Shown piece after piece: positions 1 to 8,581 of a stretch of DNA of 64,000 nucleotides. Position numbers and translations under genes: made by a program. The notes under the pieces were generated by a model. That model worked only from the letters and a program-made list of their open reading frames with translations, searched no databases and had not been told where the DNA came from. Where the stretch lies: assembly GCA_964478815.1 (NCBI GenBank), contig CAYZKY010000003.1, forward strand, positions 39,232 to 103,231. Reading direction: 5' to 3'. The DNA is from DASVNK01 sp964478815. Lineage in GTDB: Bacteria; Verrucomicrobiota; Verrucomicrobiia; Limisphaerales; SXQI01. The first letter of the stretch is position 1; each line of letters opens with the position of its first letter.

Positions 1-395
1 GAGACTCCCGAGTGGCTCCCATCCGTGCGCACCGCGGCCCGCCAGTTCCGCGCGCCGGACTCGCCTCCGGCATCGGCGTACAGTTCGACCGCGAAGTTGC
101 TCAAACGCTCCGGGCAGCAGCCATCGGCGCGATTTCGCAAAACGATGCGATCCAATTCGTAGGTGCTCCCGAGATCGACCTCGAAGTAGTAACCCAGCGT
201 GTCCGACCCGGCGAGCGGGTGCGAGAAGGTCGAAGGATCGCCATCCGTCACCCCTTCCGGCTGCAAACCATTCCAGGTCGCCCCCGAAACTTCGACCGGC
301 GCGTTGAGCGCCAGATTGCCCTGCGCTTCCGCACGCCACCCAGCCGCCACCCAGGCGATAAGCGCCACCATTCCCAAAATCGATCGTTTCATCAT
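1..395 (-). CDS. Secreted discoidin-like (F5/8 type C) protein, partial
   Basis: The reading frame starts with ATGATG at 395 and runs off the window edge, so only about 131 N-terminal residues are present. Residues 1-25 form a signal peptide (basic start MMKRS, a hydrophobic stretch, then a likely cut after AEAQG). The rest resembles an F5/8 type C or fucolectin-like galactose-binding domain: NLALNAPVEVSG, then a VTDGDPSTF turn, then YYFEVDLGSTYELDRIVL and a CCPERL stretch. Such domains bind glycans on secreted hydrolases and adhesins. A GGAG sequence lies about 9 nt upstream of the start. The catalytic or other C-terminal part is outside the window, so the full function cannot be stated. Confidence 0.6.
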   Translation of the reverse strand, partial: MMKRSILGMVALIAWVAAGWRAEAQGNLALNAPVEVSGATWNGLQPEGVTDGDPSTFSHPLAGSDTLGYYFEVDLGSTYELDRIVLRNRADGCCPERLSNFAVELYADAGGESGARNWRAAVRTDGSHSGV

Positions 396-498
396 GTCGC
401 ACACTCTCCGGCCGAACCCGGATGCTAATCCAAAAACACAGCAGGTTCCGCACCCGCCTGACTATTGCCCAAAACGCCGCTTCTTGTAAGGTATCGGC

Positions 499-867
499 GT
501 GAAATACCGGATTGCAGCGTTGGCTCTCAGCTTCCTGCTCTTTCAGGCGGGCTGCGCCACCCGGACGGGATTCCAGCCATCCAAGTTCGGCTTTGTGCGG
601 CTGGGGATGTCCAAGCCGGAGGCCCTGGCTCTGCTCGGGCCGCCCCGGGAAGCGGGCGTGTCGGAAATAGCCATCAATAGCGCCGGCGACATGCGGAAGC
701 GCGAAGTGCTGCGCTACGCCGCCGGAGCGGGACGCAACCTTCAGTACTACGTGGTGCTGTTTAGCGACGGCCAGGTCGAGGATTTTGGCCCGCAAGTGGG
801 GAGACTGGAACTCGAAGGCGTTTTTAGCCCGTACCCCGCGGAGACTCCGCCGCCGGCCGCGCCGTAA
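499..867 (+). CDS. SmpA/BamE-like lipoprotein
   Basis: This is a 122-residue protein with a GTG start preceded by AAGG at 8 nt. Its N-terminal signal ends in the lipobox FQAGC, so it should be lipidated. The mature part contains FVRLGMSKPEALALLGPPRE, the helix-turn signature of the SmpA/OmlA (BamE) fold, followed by strands around LQYYVVLFSDGQV. BamE proteins help the outer-membrane beta-barrel assembly machine, but many small lipoproteins share this fold, so I do not assign bamE. The C-terminus is proline-rich. It lies 32 nt upstream of the HtrA gene on the same strand and may be cotranscribed with it, which would fit an envelope quality-control role. Confidence 0.6.
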   Translation: MKYRIAALALSFLLFQAGCATRTGFQPSKFGFVRLGMSKPEALALLGPPREAGVSEIAINSAGDMRKREVLRYAAGAGRNLQYYVVLFSDGQVEDFGPQVGRLELEGVFSPYPAETPPPAAP

Positions 868-899
868 ACCCGATGCCGTGCTGAACTCAGGTTTTCGGT

Positions 900-2252
900 A
901 TGCCAGTCCTTCCCGCCTCTCATCGTGTCCCGCGGTTCCTGAACCTTCTCCGCCTCGCGGCTTTGGCGGCGTGGTTGCTCGGGGCGACTTCCTTCCCGGC
1001 CGCCGAAGTGCGCCGAGACCAGACCGTGCGCGCGATCGAGCAGGTCATGCCCAGCGTGGTGAACATCAGTTCGAAAACGGTCGTGCGCCGGCAAGGTTAC
1101 TTTTTCGATTGGTGGCGGGAGAATTGGTCACCGTTTTACCAGGCCCTGCCCCCGCAGTACAGCGCCGGATCGGGCGTGATCATTGATGAAGAAGGCTACG
1201 TGCTCACCAATGTCCACGTCGTCGAAGGCGCGGACGAAATCGTCGTGACCCTGGCGGACAAACGCACCTTCCCGGCGGACCTGGTCATCGGCACGCGCAA
1301 GAGCGACGTGGCCCTGCTGAAGTTGCGAGCCCAGCCGGGCGAACGATTCGTGCCGATCCGGTTCGCCGGCGATGATGACCTCCTGCTGGGCGAGACCGTC
1401 TTGGCGCTCGGGAATCCGTTCGGCCTGGGCGGTTCGGTCAGCAAGGGGATTCTAAGTTCGAAGACCAGGCGTTCGAGCCCGAACGACGCCACCTTGGACA
1501 TTGAGGATTGGATCCAGACCGATGCGGCTATCAATCCCGGCAACAGCGGCGGCCCGCTGGTGAATCTGGAAGGCGAGTTGATCGGGCTCAACGTGGCGAT
1601 GTTCAAGGATGGCCAGGGGATCGGCTTTGCCATCCCGGTCAAACGGCTCTCGGAATCGCTGGGGGAGATCTTCACGCCGGAAACGCTCAAGTCGCTCTGG
1701 TTCGGCGCGCAATTCAAGTCCGGCACGAACGGAATCAGCGTGCTGACGGTCGAACCGGACAGCCCGGCGGATAAGGGAGACCTGCGTAAAGGCGATCTGA
1801 TCCTGCGCCTGAACAAAGAGGTCCCGAAAAGTGCCTTTGCCCTGCTCCGGGAAATCCTCGCCCACAGCGATGACGACCTGGTCTTCGGCATCCGGCGCGG
1901 CCGGGAAAACCGCTCGGCGTCGGTTCGCCTGGTGCCCGAAGAGTCCTTCTTCAATGCGGACCTGATCGAACGAAAGATCGGCGCAACGGTGCAGCCGGTC
2001 GCGCCCCGGGCGGCCGCGTCTCTCGGGCTGAGGGGCGGGCTGGTCGTGACCGGGATCGTGCGGGACAGCCCGGCCGACCACGCCGGCTTTCAGCAAGGGT
2101 TGATCATGGAAGGGTTCGACAATCAGGCGGTCAACACCGTCGCCGGAGCCGCCCGGCTCCTTCACCGCAAACGGCGGGGCGAAACCGTCCGCATCTCCCT
2201 GATCGTGCCCAACCCGGCCCGCCGCACCGCCGTCGAACTGACGGTGCAGTAG
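900..2252 (+). CDS. HtrA/DegP-type periplasmic serine protease
   Basis: This 450-residue protein has an N-terminal signal peptide (hydrophobic about residues 14-34), a trypsin-like S1C protease domain (about 40-240) and two PDZ regions (about 260-345 and 360-445). The catalytic triad is visible: H106 in TNVHVVEG, D136 in RKSDVALL and S216 in NPGNSGGPL. GNPFGLGGSV and the GIGFAIP segment after the serine are typical of the family. HtrA proteins degrade or refold misfolded envelope proteins. Two PDZ domains resemble DegP/DegQ rather than DegS. It converges with the kinase gene 47 nt downstream, without a clear terminator between them. Confidence 0.92.
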   Translation: MPVLPASHRVPRFLNLLRLAALAAWLLGATSFPAAEVRRDQTVRAIEQVMPSVVNISSKTVVRRQGYFFDWWRENWSPFYQALPPQYSAGSGVIIDEEGYVLTNVHVVEGADEIVVTLADKRTFPADLVIGTRKSDVALLKLRAQPGERFVPIRFAGDDDLLLGETVLALGNPFGLGGSVSKGILSSKTRRSSPNDATLDIEDWIQTDAAINPGNSGGPLVNLEGELIGLNVAMFKDGQGIGFAIPVKRLSESLGEIFTPETLKSLWFGAQFKSGTNGISVLTVEPDSPADKGDLRKGDLILRLNKEVPKSAFALLREILAHSDDDLVFGIRRGRENRSASVRLVPEESFFNADLIERKIGATVQPVAPRAAASLGLRGGLVVTGIVRDSPADHAGFQQGLIMEGFDNQAVNTVAGAARLLHRKRRGETVRISLIVPNPARRTAVELTVQ

Positions 2253-2299
2253 ATCCGGTTTTCATCGGCTCTCCCGGCCAGAGCGGTTCAAGAAATACG

Positions 2300-3331
2300 C
2301 TAACGCTTCCACCAGCGCCCCGAGCGCACGGCCGGTTCGGCCGTTTGCTGGCTCCGCAATTGGCTGACCAGCAACTGGCTGCGCGCGGCCTCCAGCGCCA
2401 TGATGATTTCGTCGTAGCTCTGGAAGCGCTCCGCCGGATTTTTCGCCATCGCGCGCGTCAGGACGTCGCTCGTCGGCTGCGAAATCTCGGGCACCACTTC
2501 GTTCGGCGAAGTCAGCGGCGTATGGATGTGAGCCGAGACGACGGCCTCCACCGTGGGCGCTTCGAACGGCACATGGCCGGTGATCGCGTGATACAACGTG
2601 CCGGCCAGGCTGTACATATCGGAAAGAAAGTCCTCCCGTTCGCGTTTGATCTTTTCCGGCGCGATGTAATAGGGCGTGCCCCAGACGGTCGTATCGTCGT
2701 CGTTGCTCCCCTCGGCTTTGCGCGCCAGTCCGAAGTCGATCAGCTTGGGCTCGTTTTCGTCGTTATACAGGATGTTCCCCGGCTTGATGTCGCGATGCAG
2801 TAAATTCTTCTTCAGCGCCGAATTGAGCGCGGCCGCCACCTTCACCCCGGCATCGAGCACATCCAGTTCCGGAACGCGCTGCTCCCGCTCGATCCGGCTG
2901 TCCAGGCTGCCGGCATCGGCCAGCTCCATCACGAGGTAGAGCTGCCCCTCGAACTCGTCGAAGGTATAGATATGGATGATGTTCGAGTGGTTCAGCGCGG
3001 CGGCGGCGCGGGCTTCGCGGTAGAAACTCTCAAGCGCCTGCTTGTCGTCGGCCAGCTCGCGTTTCATCAACTTCACGGCCACCTCGCGCTCGAGATTCAC
3101 ATCGAACGAGCGGTAGACCGTGCCCATGCCGCCCGAGGCGATCTTGGCCCGCAGTTCGAACTGCCGCAACTGCATCGGCATCATCAGCTTGAAGCCGCAT
3201 TTGCCGCACGGCGTGGACTCCAGCGGCGCGAGATCGCCCGGAATGAAAATCCGCGCTCCGCATCCCCGGCAGGTCACCATGCGCAGGGGCTTTCGAGTAT
3301 CGACATTGGCCGACATTGGCGCCGCCATCAT
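2300..3331 (-). CDS. Soluble Hanks-type Ser/Thr protein kinase with N-terminal zinc ribbon
   Basis: I place the start at the ATGATG at 3331, which has GAGGCGAGG just upstream; an upstream in-frame start at 3430 would add 33 unlikely basic residues. The 343-residue product begins with a CxxC-17-CxxC ribbon (C21, C24, C42, C45) and continues with a complete kinase domain. Visible kinase elements are the glycine loop IASGGMGTVY, K87, E105, HRD at 179-181, DFG at 199-201 and APE at 224-226. All catalytic residues are present, so it should be active. There is no transmembrane segment or extracellular sensor, unlike many bacterial Ser/Thr kinases, so it is probably cytosolic. Its substrates are unknown. 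Confidence 0.9.
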   Translation of the reverse strand: MMAAPMSANVDTRKPLRMVTCRGCGARIFIPGDLAPLESTPCGKCGFKLMMPMQLRQFELRAKIASGGMGTVYRSFDVNLEREVAVKLMKRELADDKQALESFYREARAAAALNHSNIIHIYTFDEFEGQLYLVMELADAGSLDSRIEREQRVPELDVLDAGVKVAAALNSALKKNLLHRDIKPGNILYNDENEPKLIDFGLARKAEGSNDDDTTVWGTPYYIAPEKIKREREDFLSDMYSLAGTLYHAITGHVPFEAPTVEAVVSAHIHTPLTSPNEVVPEISQPTSDVLTRAMAKNPAERFQSYDEIIMALEAARSQLLVSQLRSQQTAEPAVRSGRWWKR

Positions 3332-3492
3332 AACACCTCGCCTCGTTCGGACAAGCACGGCCCCGTTTCGGCGCGCGAATCTGTCGCGGTTTCGATCAAC
3401 ATCGATCCCATCACGCTTGTTTTGCCGCATAACTCGTGCCGAACGCCCGATGCTTGCGCCGGTTTTATTTCCATGCTTGCCTTGCCGCGCCG

Positions 3493-3996
3493 ATGCCGCG
3501 CCTGTCCAATCTCACCGTTACCACCTTGCTCTACTGCTTTAACCGGCAGGACGAAACGCTGCTGCTCCAGCGCACGCGCGAGCCCAACCGCGGCCTCTGG
3601 AGCCCCTGCGGCGGCAAGGTGATGACCGAGATCGGCGAATCTCCGCACGCCGCCGCGGCCCGGGAAGCTCATGAGGAAGCTGGCTTGAGCCTGCAACCTT
3701 CAGATCTTCATCTGTGCGGCCTCGTCACCGAAACGGGAGACGCCGGCCAGCCGCACTGGCTCATGTTCCTCTTCGAAGTCCGGCATCGCCTGACCACGCT
3801 GCCGCCGCCGCACGAGGAAGGCACTTTCGCCTTTGTCGCGCGCGATGAACTCGCCGCGCTGCCGCTCCCGCGGACGGATCGGGAGCAGCTCTGGCCGCTC
3901 TTCTGGAAATATCGCGGCGGTTTTTTTGCGGCGCATTGCCGCAGCCAACCCCAGGGCCAGGACGAATGGACGATCGAGGAGGCCCGCCATGCCTGA
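3493..3996 (+). CDS. NUDIX hydrolase (MutT-like)
   Basis: This is a 167-residue NUDIX protein. The box runs from G41 through E49, R57-E58, E61-E62 and G64 (ending REAHEEAGL), giving the metal-binding helix. The spacing from the glycine to the first glutamate is seven residues rather than the canonical five, so there is a two-residue insertion in the loop. I prefer the ATG at 3493; an in-frame start at 3436 would add a 19-residue tail without family character. MutT-like enzymes hydrolyse nucleoside diphosphate derivatives such as 8-oxo-dGTP, but the exact substrate cannot be read from sequence. Its last 8 nt overlap tadA, suggesting translational coupling. Confidence 0.85.
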   Translation: MPRLSNLTVTTLLYCFNRQDETLLLQRTREPNRGLWSPCGGKVMTEIGESPHAAAAREAHEEAGLSLQPSDLHLCGLVTETGDAGQPHWLMFLFEVRHRLTTLPPPHEEGTFAFVARDELAALPLPRTDREQLWPLFWKYRGGFFAAHCRSQPQGQDEWTIEEARHA

Positions 3997-4510
3997 CGAG
4001 CCATTGATCGACCTCCAGAGCGACCACTACTTCATGGGCGAGGCCCTCCGGCAAGCCCTGCGCGCCTATGAAGCCGAGGAAGTCCCCATCGGCGCGGTCA
4101 TCGTGCGGCAGGGCCGCATCATCGCCCGCGCCTTTAACCAGGTCGAAACCCTCCGCGACGCCACCGCCCATGCGGAGATGCTCGCCATCACCCAGGCCGA
4201 GGAAAGCATCGGCGATTGGCGCCTGACCGACGCCACCCTCTACGTCACCAAAGAGCCCTGCCCCATGTGCGCCGGAGCGATCGTCCATGTGCGGCTGGCG
4301 CGCGTGGTATTCGGTGCCGGCGACGCCAAGGCCGGAGCGGCCGGCGGCGTCATGAACCTCCTCCAATTTCCCACGCTGAACCATCGCGCCGAAATCACCT
4401 CCGGCGTCCGCCTGGACGAATGCCGCAACCTGCTTCGCACTTTCTTCGCTGAACAACGGGCCAAGAAACCAACCGAAACCCCGCCCAACGGTGATAACCC
4501 TCCGCTCTAA
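3989..4510 (+). CDS. tadA: tRNA-specific adenosine deaminase TadA
   Basis: This enzyme deaminates A34 to inosine in the anticodon of tRNA-Arg(ACG). The 173-residue product shows the cytidine/deoxycytidylate deaminase zinc site: H61 and catalytic E63 in AHAEM, then C91 and C94 in PCPMC. The length suits TadA. The start ATG at 3989 has a strong GAGGAGG ribosome-binding site and overlaps the NUDIX stop codon, so the two genes are probably translated together. A C-terminal tail of about 15 residues rich in K, P and T follows the core. The family is large, but the PCPMCAGAIVHVRL phrase is typical of TadA rather than of guanine deaminases. Confidence 0.9.
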   Translation: MPDEPLIDLQSDHYFMGEALRQALRAYEAEEVPIGAVIVRQGRIIARAFNQVETLRDATAHAEMLAITQAEESIGDWRLTDATLYVTKEPCPMCAGAIVHVRLARVVFGAGDAKAGAAGGVMNLLQFPTLNHRAEITSGVRLDECRNLLRTFFAEQRAKKPTETPPNGDNPPL

Positions 4511-4512
4511 AC

Positions 4513-4719
4513 GCACTAGATACCGAACGCCAGCCTCTGTTGGCCCGCCTGTTGGAAAAACTCATTGGCAACGATGATGTGGAGCGGGCGGCTTACGAGT
4601 CTGGGAGTGTGTGAATCACTTTGGGTGAAGCGGTCGAGCGAGCGACCTTGCTGGTGGTGGATGGGCTGATCAGGAGTTCTTCCCGCAAGAGCGTTGCGCC
4701 GGAAAATCGGTTCGTTTAG
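4513..4719 (+). pseudogene. Possible decayed coding fragment between tadA and the LysM gene
   Basis: One frame reads like protein on both sides of a TGA stop: a helical LLARLLEKLIGNDDVERA stretch, the stop, then ITLGEAVERATLLVVDGLI, ending at TAG 4717-4719. There is no start codon with a ribosome-binding site. I read it as a possible remnant of a larger gene, but chance cannot be excluded over about 200 nt. No family is assigned. Confidence 0.22.
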
Positions 4720-4728
4720 TTTCGCCGC

Positions 4729-5607
4729 ATGATGCAACTGGCGGCGCGCTGGCGCCCGGTGTTTTTCGCGCTGTTCGGCCTCGCGCTGGCGGGATGTATT
4801 CCGCTGGATCGCGGCAGTCTGGAAGGCGAGAAAGATCCGCATTATCTGGATGGCCAGCGCCGTGCCGCCAGCCTCGATTATGATGGCGCCATTCAGTCGT
4901 TCGAGAAGGCGCTGCAGACCAACCCGGGCAACGCCGCGGCGCATCTGGAACTCGGCCTGCTCTACGACGAACGGAAACGCGATCCGGCCACGGCCATCTA
5001 CCATTACCAGCGGCACCTGAAGCTGCGCCCGGATTCGCCGATGGCGGACGTGCTCGACCCGAAGATCATGGCCTGCAAACGCGAACTGGCCCAAGGCGTC
5101 GCGTTCGTCGTGGGGCCGAGAGATTTTCAGCGCGATCTGGAGCGGATGACCGCCACCAACCAATTGTTCCAGGCCCGGATTCAGCAACTGGAATCGGAAT
5201 TGGCGCAACGGGCCGCCGTGGTTCAGGCCCCGGTGCCGCCCGCGGTCCCCTCCCCCACTCCGCGGGCGGTCGACCCTGCCCCGGCACCGACGGTGGCGCA
5301 GAGACCCACCGAGAGTCGTCCGCCCCCCGCAAATCCTCAGGCGCAGCGCCCTCCCCGGACAAAACCCAATCCGGCTCCGTCGAATAATTCCGGCGATTGG
5401 GTGCCCACCTTCACCACGCCACCCGCGAAATCCGCCCCGAAAGCCCGGTCCGCCGCGCGCGGCTCCTACACGGTCAAAGCGGGCGACACGCTGGTCTCGA
5501 TCGCGCGCCGATACAACGTGACGCCGCAGGCCCTCTCCGCCGCCAACCCATCGATTCGGTCGGGACAGGTTCGCACGGGGCAAACCTTGGCGATCCCCGC
5601 GCGGTAA
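4729..5607 (+). CDS. TPR and LysM domain lipoprotein
   Basis: This 292-residue protein carries a lipoprotein signal (hydrophobic core, then LALAGC at residues 18-23). The mature part has a TPR-like pair at about 40-95 (RAASLDYDGAIQSFEKAL, then NAAAHLELGLLYDE), a coiled-coil-prone segment near 140-165, a long proline/alanine-rich linker (about 175-240) and a C-terminal LysM domain (SYTVKAGDTLVSIARRYN to the end). LysM binds peptidoglycan N-acetylglucosamine, so this is likely an outer-membrane-anchored protein reaching to the cell wall. It starts at ATGATG (4729/4732). The role could be wall anchoring or septum organisation; nothing nearby decides. Confidence 0.85.
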   Translation: MMQLAARWRPVFFALFGLALAGCIPLDRGSLEGEKDPHYLDGQRRAASLDYDGAIQSFEKALQTNPGNAAAHLELGLLYDERKRDPATAIYHYQRHLKLRPDSPMADVLDPKIMACKRELAQGVAFVVGPRDFQRDLERMTATNQLFQARIQQLESELAQRAAVVQAPVPPAVPSPTPRAVDPAPAPTVAQRPTESRPPPANPQAQRPPRTKPNPAPSNNSGDWVPTFTTPPAKSAPKARSAARGSYTVKAGDTLVSIARRYNVTPQALSAANPSIRSGQVRTGQTLAIPAR

Positions 5608-5704
5608 GCGGCGACGCCCATCAGTTTTCTGTGCTGCCAGACGCACACTTGTCTTTACATCGTGAATCGAAAATGGTGAGATCGTCCTGACCAAACAAAA
5701 ATTT

Positions 5705-6505
5705 ATGCGGATGGAACGCTTATCCACGAAACCCGGCCTGCGACGCTGGGGCTTTACCTTGATCGAACTGCTGGTGGTGATCGCGATTATCGCCATCCTC
5801 GCCGGCATGCTCCTCCCGGCGCTGGCCAAGGCCAAGCAGAAGGCCGGCGCGACCAAATGCGCCAACAACCTGAAGCAGCTTCAGTTGTGCTGGATCATGT
5901 ACGCGCATGACGAGGACGACCGGCTCGTGCTGAACCATCTCGGCAATTTGAATTCGTGGATCGCGGGCAATGTCGGCGGGCTGCCGGGCGTCACGAACGA
6001 GGCGGACATCAAGAATGCCAAGCTGTTCAAGTATAACGGCACGGTGGATATCTATCGCTGCCCGAACGACCCGGGCTTCAAGCAGGCCAGTCGCATTTAC
6101 AAGCGAGTGCGCAATTTCTCGATGAGCGGGCGCATGTCCGGCGGTCCAGAGGCGCAGTTCGTCAATCCGACGCTGAAGTATTTTACCAAGCTTTCGAACA
6201 TCAACTCTCCGTCTCCGTCGCAGGCGTTCGTCTTCGTGGATGAAGGCAACGAAAGCATCGATGACGGATTCTTCGCGGTCCGGGCCGACGTGCGGAACAG
6301 CGGCTTCTGGCAAAATACTCCGGGCAGTCGGCACGGGAACAGCTTTCAGGTTTCGTTTGCCGACGGCCACACCGAATATTGGCGCCACCTCGAGCCGACC
6401 TCCAATCCGAAGAATCTCAAGGGCTGGGACAAGACCACCAAGGCAGGTGATCGCGATTTGGAACGCTTCCGTCTTGCGACGCACATTCCGGAAAAGCCGT
6501 TCTGA
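5705..6505 (+). CDS. Prepilin-like secreted protein (H-X9-DG type)
   Basis: The 266-residue product starts with a basic leader ending in RRWG, followed by FTLIELLVVIAIIAILAG, a type IV prepilin/pseudopilin cleavage site (after the glycine) and N-terminal helix. The C-terminal domain ends with H-X9-DG (SRHGNSF..FADGH), the signature of the prepilin-like family that is greatly expanded in Planctomycetes and Verrucomicrobia. Such proteins are thought to be processed by a prepilin peptidase and exported by type II secretion or pilus machinery; individual functions are unknown. It stands alone, followed 30 nt later by the convergent trpE. Confidence 0.88.
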   Translation: MRMERLSTKPGLRRWGFTLIELLVVIAIIAILAGMLLPALAKAKQKAGATKCANNLKQLQLCWIMYAHDEDDRLVLNHLGNLNSWIAGNVGGLPGVTNEADIKNAKLFKYNGTVDIYRCPNDPGFKQASRIYKRVRNFSMSGRMSGGPEAQFVNPTLKYFTKLSNINSPSPSQAFVFVDEGNESIDDGFFAVRADVRNSGFWQNTPGSRHGNSFQVSFADGHTEYWRHLEPTSNPKNLKGWDKTTKAGDRDLERFRLATHIPEKPF

Positions 6506-6535
6506 CCGGCAGCCGCCGATGCAACGCGCGAGCGA

Positions 6536-8047
6536 CTACTCGCGCTGAAAAGTTTCCGCCAAGGCGATGGCTTTCAGCATCGCCTTTGCTTTATTAACGG
6601 TCTCCTGAAATTCGGCCTCCGGCACCGAGTCGTTGACCCATCCCCCACCCGCTTGGATGTAGGCTTTCCCATCCTTCATCAGGGCCGTGCGGATGGTGAT
6701 GCAGCAATCAAGATTGCCGGAGAAGGAGAAGTAGCCGACGCAGCCGCCATAGGGCCCGCGGCTGGTTTGCTCCAGTTCCGCGATGATCTGCATCGCGCGA
6801 ATCTTCGGCGCGCCGCTCAGCGTTCCGGCGGGGAAGGTGGCGCGCATCAGATCGTACGGCGTGCGATCTTCCCGGAGGCGTCCCTCGACTTGCGAGACGA
6901 TATGCATCACATGGCTGTATCGCTCCACGATCATCAAGTCCTTCACCTGCACCGAGCCGTATTCGCAGACCCGGCCAAGATCGTTGCGCGCGAGGTCGAC
7001 CAGCATGACGTGTTCAGCCCGCTCCTTCGGATCCGCCAGGAGATCCTCCTGCTGAGCGATATCCTCTTCGGGCGTCTTGCCGCGCGCGCGCGTGCCCGCG
7101 ATGGGGCGAATCTCGACCTTTCGATCCTCGCACCGAACATGGATTTCCGGCGAGGCGCCGACGAGGGAGAAGCCTTCCAGCTCGAGCAGGAACATGTAGG
7201 GGGACGGATTGATCGAACGCGCCGCGCGGTAGACATCAAGCGCCGACGCCTTCACCTCGGTCGAAAACCGCTGGGACCCGACCACCTGGATTATGTCTCC
7301 GGCGGTGATGTACTCCTTCGCTTTCAGGACGTTGGCCAGGAACTTTTCCTTGGGAACGTTCGAGACGAACGGCACCGCCGGGACTTCGTGAGGCACCGTC
7401 GCCGGAATCTGGCTCACCGGCTGTTCGAGGAGCGAGACGAGCCGTTCGATCTCTCCCACCGCATTCTCGTAGGCTTCCGCCGGAGCCACCCCTGCCTCGA
7501 TGATGGCGTTCACCAGAATGGTGAGGGTCTGGTTGACGCGGTCGAAGATGAGCAGTTCGTCGGCGATTAAGAAATACATGGCCGGCGTGCCCAGTTCGTC
7601 GTGAACCGGCCGCGGCACCACCGGCTCGACATCATGCACGAACTCGTAGCCGATAAAGCCGACCGCTCCGCCGGTGAAACGCGGCAGACCGGGCACCGCC
7701 ACCGGTTGGTATCGCCGCAAAATTTTCTCGAGGACCGCCAGACCATCCCGCGGGCCGTCTCCGCTGCGGGCGATCTCCACCTGCTCGACGCGGCGGCCGT
7801 TCTCGAAATATTCGACGCTCGATCCATTCTGCCGGATGACCGCCCGCGGATTGCATCCGACAAAGGAGTACCGGCTGACGTGCTCGCCTCCCTCGACCGA
7901 CTCGAAGAGAAACGCCTCTCCCTGGCCGCGAATCTTGCGAAACGCCGAAACGGGAGTTTCCTGGTCGGCGAGCAGCTTGCGGGTCACCGGCACCAGGTTC
8001 CCTTGCCTGGCCAGCTCTAAAAATTCTTCCAAACCGGGCGAGTACAT
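6536..8047 (-). CDS. trpE: Anthranilate synthase component I
   Basis: TrpE converts chorismate and ammonia (from TrpG) to anthranilate, the first committed step of tryptophan synthesis. The 503-residue length is usual. The chorismate-binding core shows IRPIAGTRARGKTPEED, LVDLARNDLGRV and FPAGTLSGAPKIRAMQII, and the N-terminal part carries the LLES-like tryptophan feedback region (FLFESVEGGE). The GTRARG motif and the genome position next to hisI favour trpE over pabB. It lies 9 nt downstream of a membrane protein gene and of hisI, probably as one transcript. No trpG is in the window. Confidence 0.9.
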   Translation of the reverse strand: MYSPGLEEFLELARQGNLVPVTRKLLADQETPVSAFRKIRGQGEAFLFESVEGGEHVSRYSFVGCNPRAVIRQNGSSVEYFENGRRVEQVEIARSGDGPRDGLAVLEKILRRYQPVAVPGLPRFTGGAVGFIGYEFVHDVEPVVPRPVHDELGTPAMYFLIADELLIFDRVNQTLTILVNAIIEAGVAPAEAYENAVGEIERLVSLLEQPVSQIPATVPHEVPAVPFVSNVPKEKFLANVLKAKEYITAGDIIQVVGSQRFSTEVKASALDVYRAARSINPSPYMFLLELEGFSLVGASPEIHVRCEDRKVEIRPIAGTRARGKTPEEDIAQQEDLLADPKERAEHVMLVDLARNDLGRVCEYGSVQVKDLMIVERYSHVMHIVSQVEGRLREDRTPYDLMRATFPAGTLSGAPKIRAMQIIAELEQTSRGPYGGCVGYFSFSGNLDCCITIRTALMKDGKAYIQAGGGWVNDSVPEAEFQETVNKAKAMLKAIALAETFQRE

Positions 8048-8056
8048 AATCGATAT

Positions 8057-8581
8057 TCAAGGGCGGACCTTCAGCCGCCAGACCGAGAGCGTCGTGTAAA
8101 ACAGGACGGCCGTGGCGTAGGTAATCAGCCCCGCGCCAATGCCGAGCGGCACGACATGCCGATGGCTGAACGCCAGCAGCGCCACGCCCACCGCCACGTA
8201 TAACATCGCCTGCCCGGCCAGACAAAAAAAGAACAGCGCCGTCGGGGTCTCCAACAGCCGCGCGCGCATCCAATCGCGATAGTCCAATTCACCCATCGAG
8301 CGCATCAGCCAGGCCGACTGGAGATTCCGCGCTCCGACCAACACGCTCGTCGTCGCGATGACGATCGCCGGCAACGGCCAGGCGGCCACGGCTACGCAGA
8401 GCACCGCGTTCAGAACGAGCCCCGCCCGCCAGCCGAGTTTGCGCGCGATCGGATTGGCCTCCAGCAACAGATTCGGCGTGGCCACCCAGGTGCTCAGAAA
8501 ATCGATGCCGCGCCCGAAAACGAGGCTGGCCAGGAGCCACCAGTACACCTCGCTCCCCCACGGCACGAATTCTTCGCCCAT
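8057..8581 (-). CDS. Small polytopic membrane protein between hisI and trpE
   Basis: This 174-residue protein has about four hydrophobic helices (near residues 12-25, 50-75, 110-135 and 142-168). The segment GRGIDFLSTWVATPNLLLEANPIARKLGW resembles small bacterial membrane proteins of the DUF5658-like group, but the match is from memory. Its ATG overlaps the hisI stop codon (TAATG), so translation is coupled, and trpE follows 9 nt later. I cannot assign a function; neither tryptophan nor histidine synthesis needs a membrane protein here. It could simply be carried in the operon. Confidence 0.7.
   Translation of the reverse strand: MGEEFVPWGSEVYWWLLASLVFGRGIDFLSTWVATPNLLLEANPIARKLGWRAGLVLNAVLCVAVAAWPLPAIVIATTSVLVGARNLQSAWLMRSMGELDYRDWMRARLLETPTALFFFCLAGQAMLYVAVGVALLAFSHRHVVPLGIGAGLITYATAVLFYTTLSVWRLKVRP

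Noticed and set aside
4516..5868. A 450-residue minus-strand frame across the LysM gene
   Set aside because: It is antisense to the LysM and prepilin genes, and its hydrophobic part is the complement of the prepilin helix.
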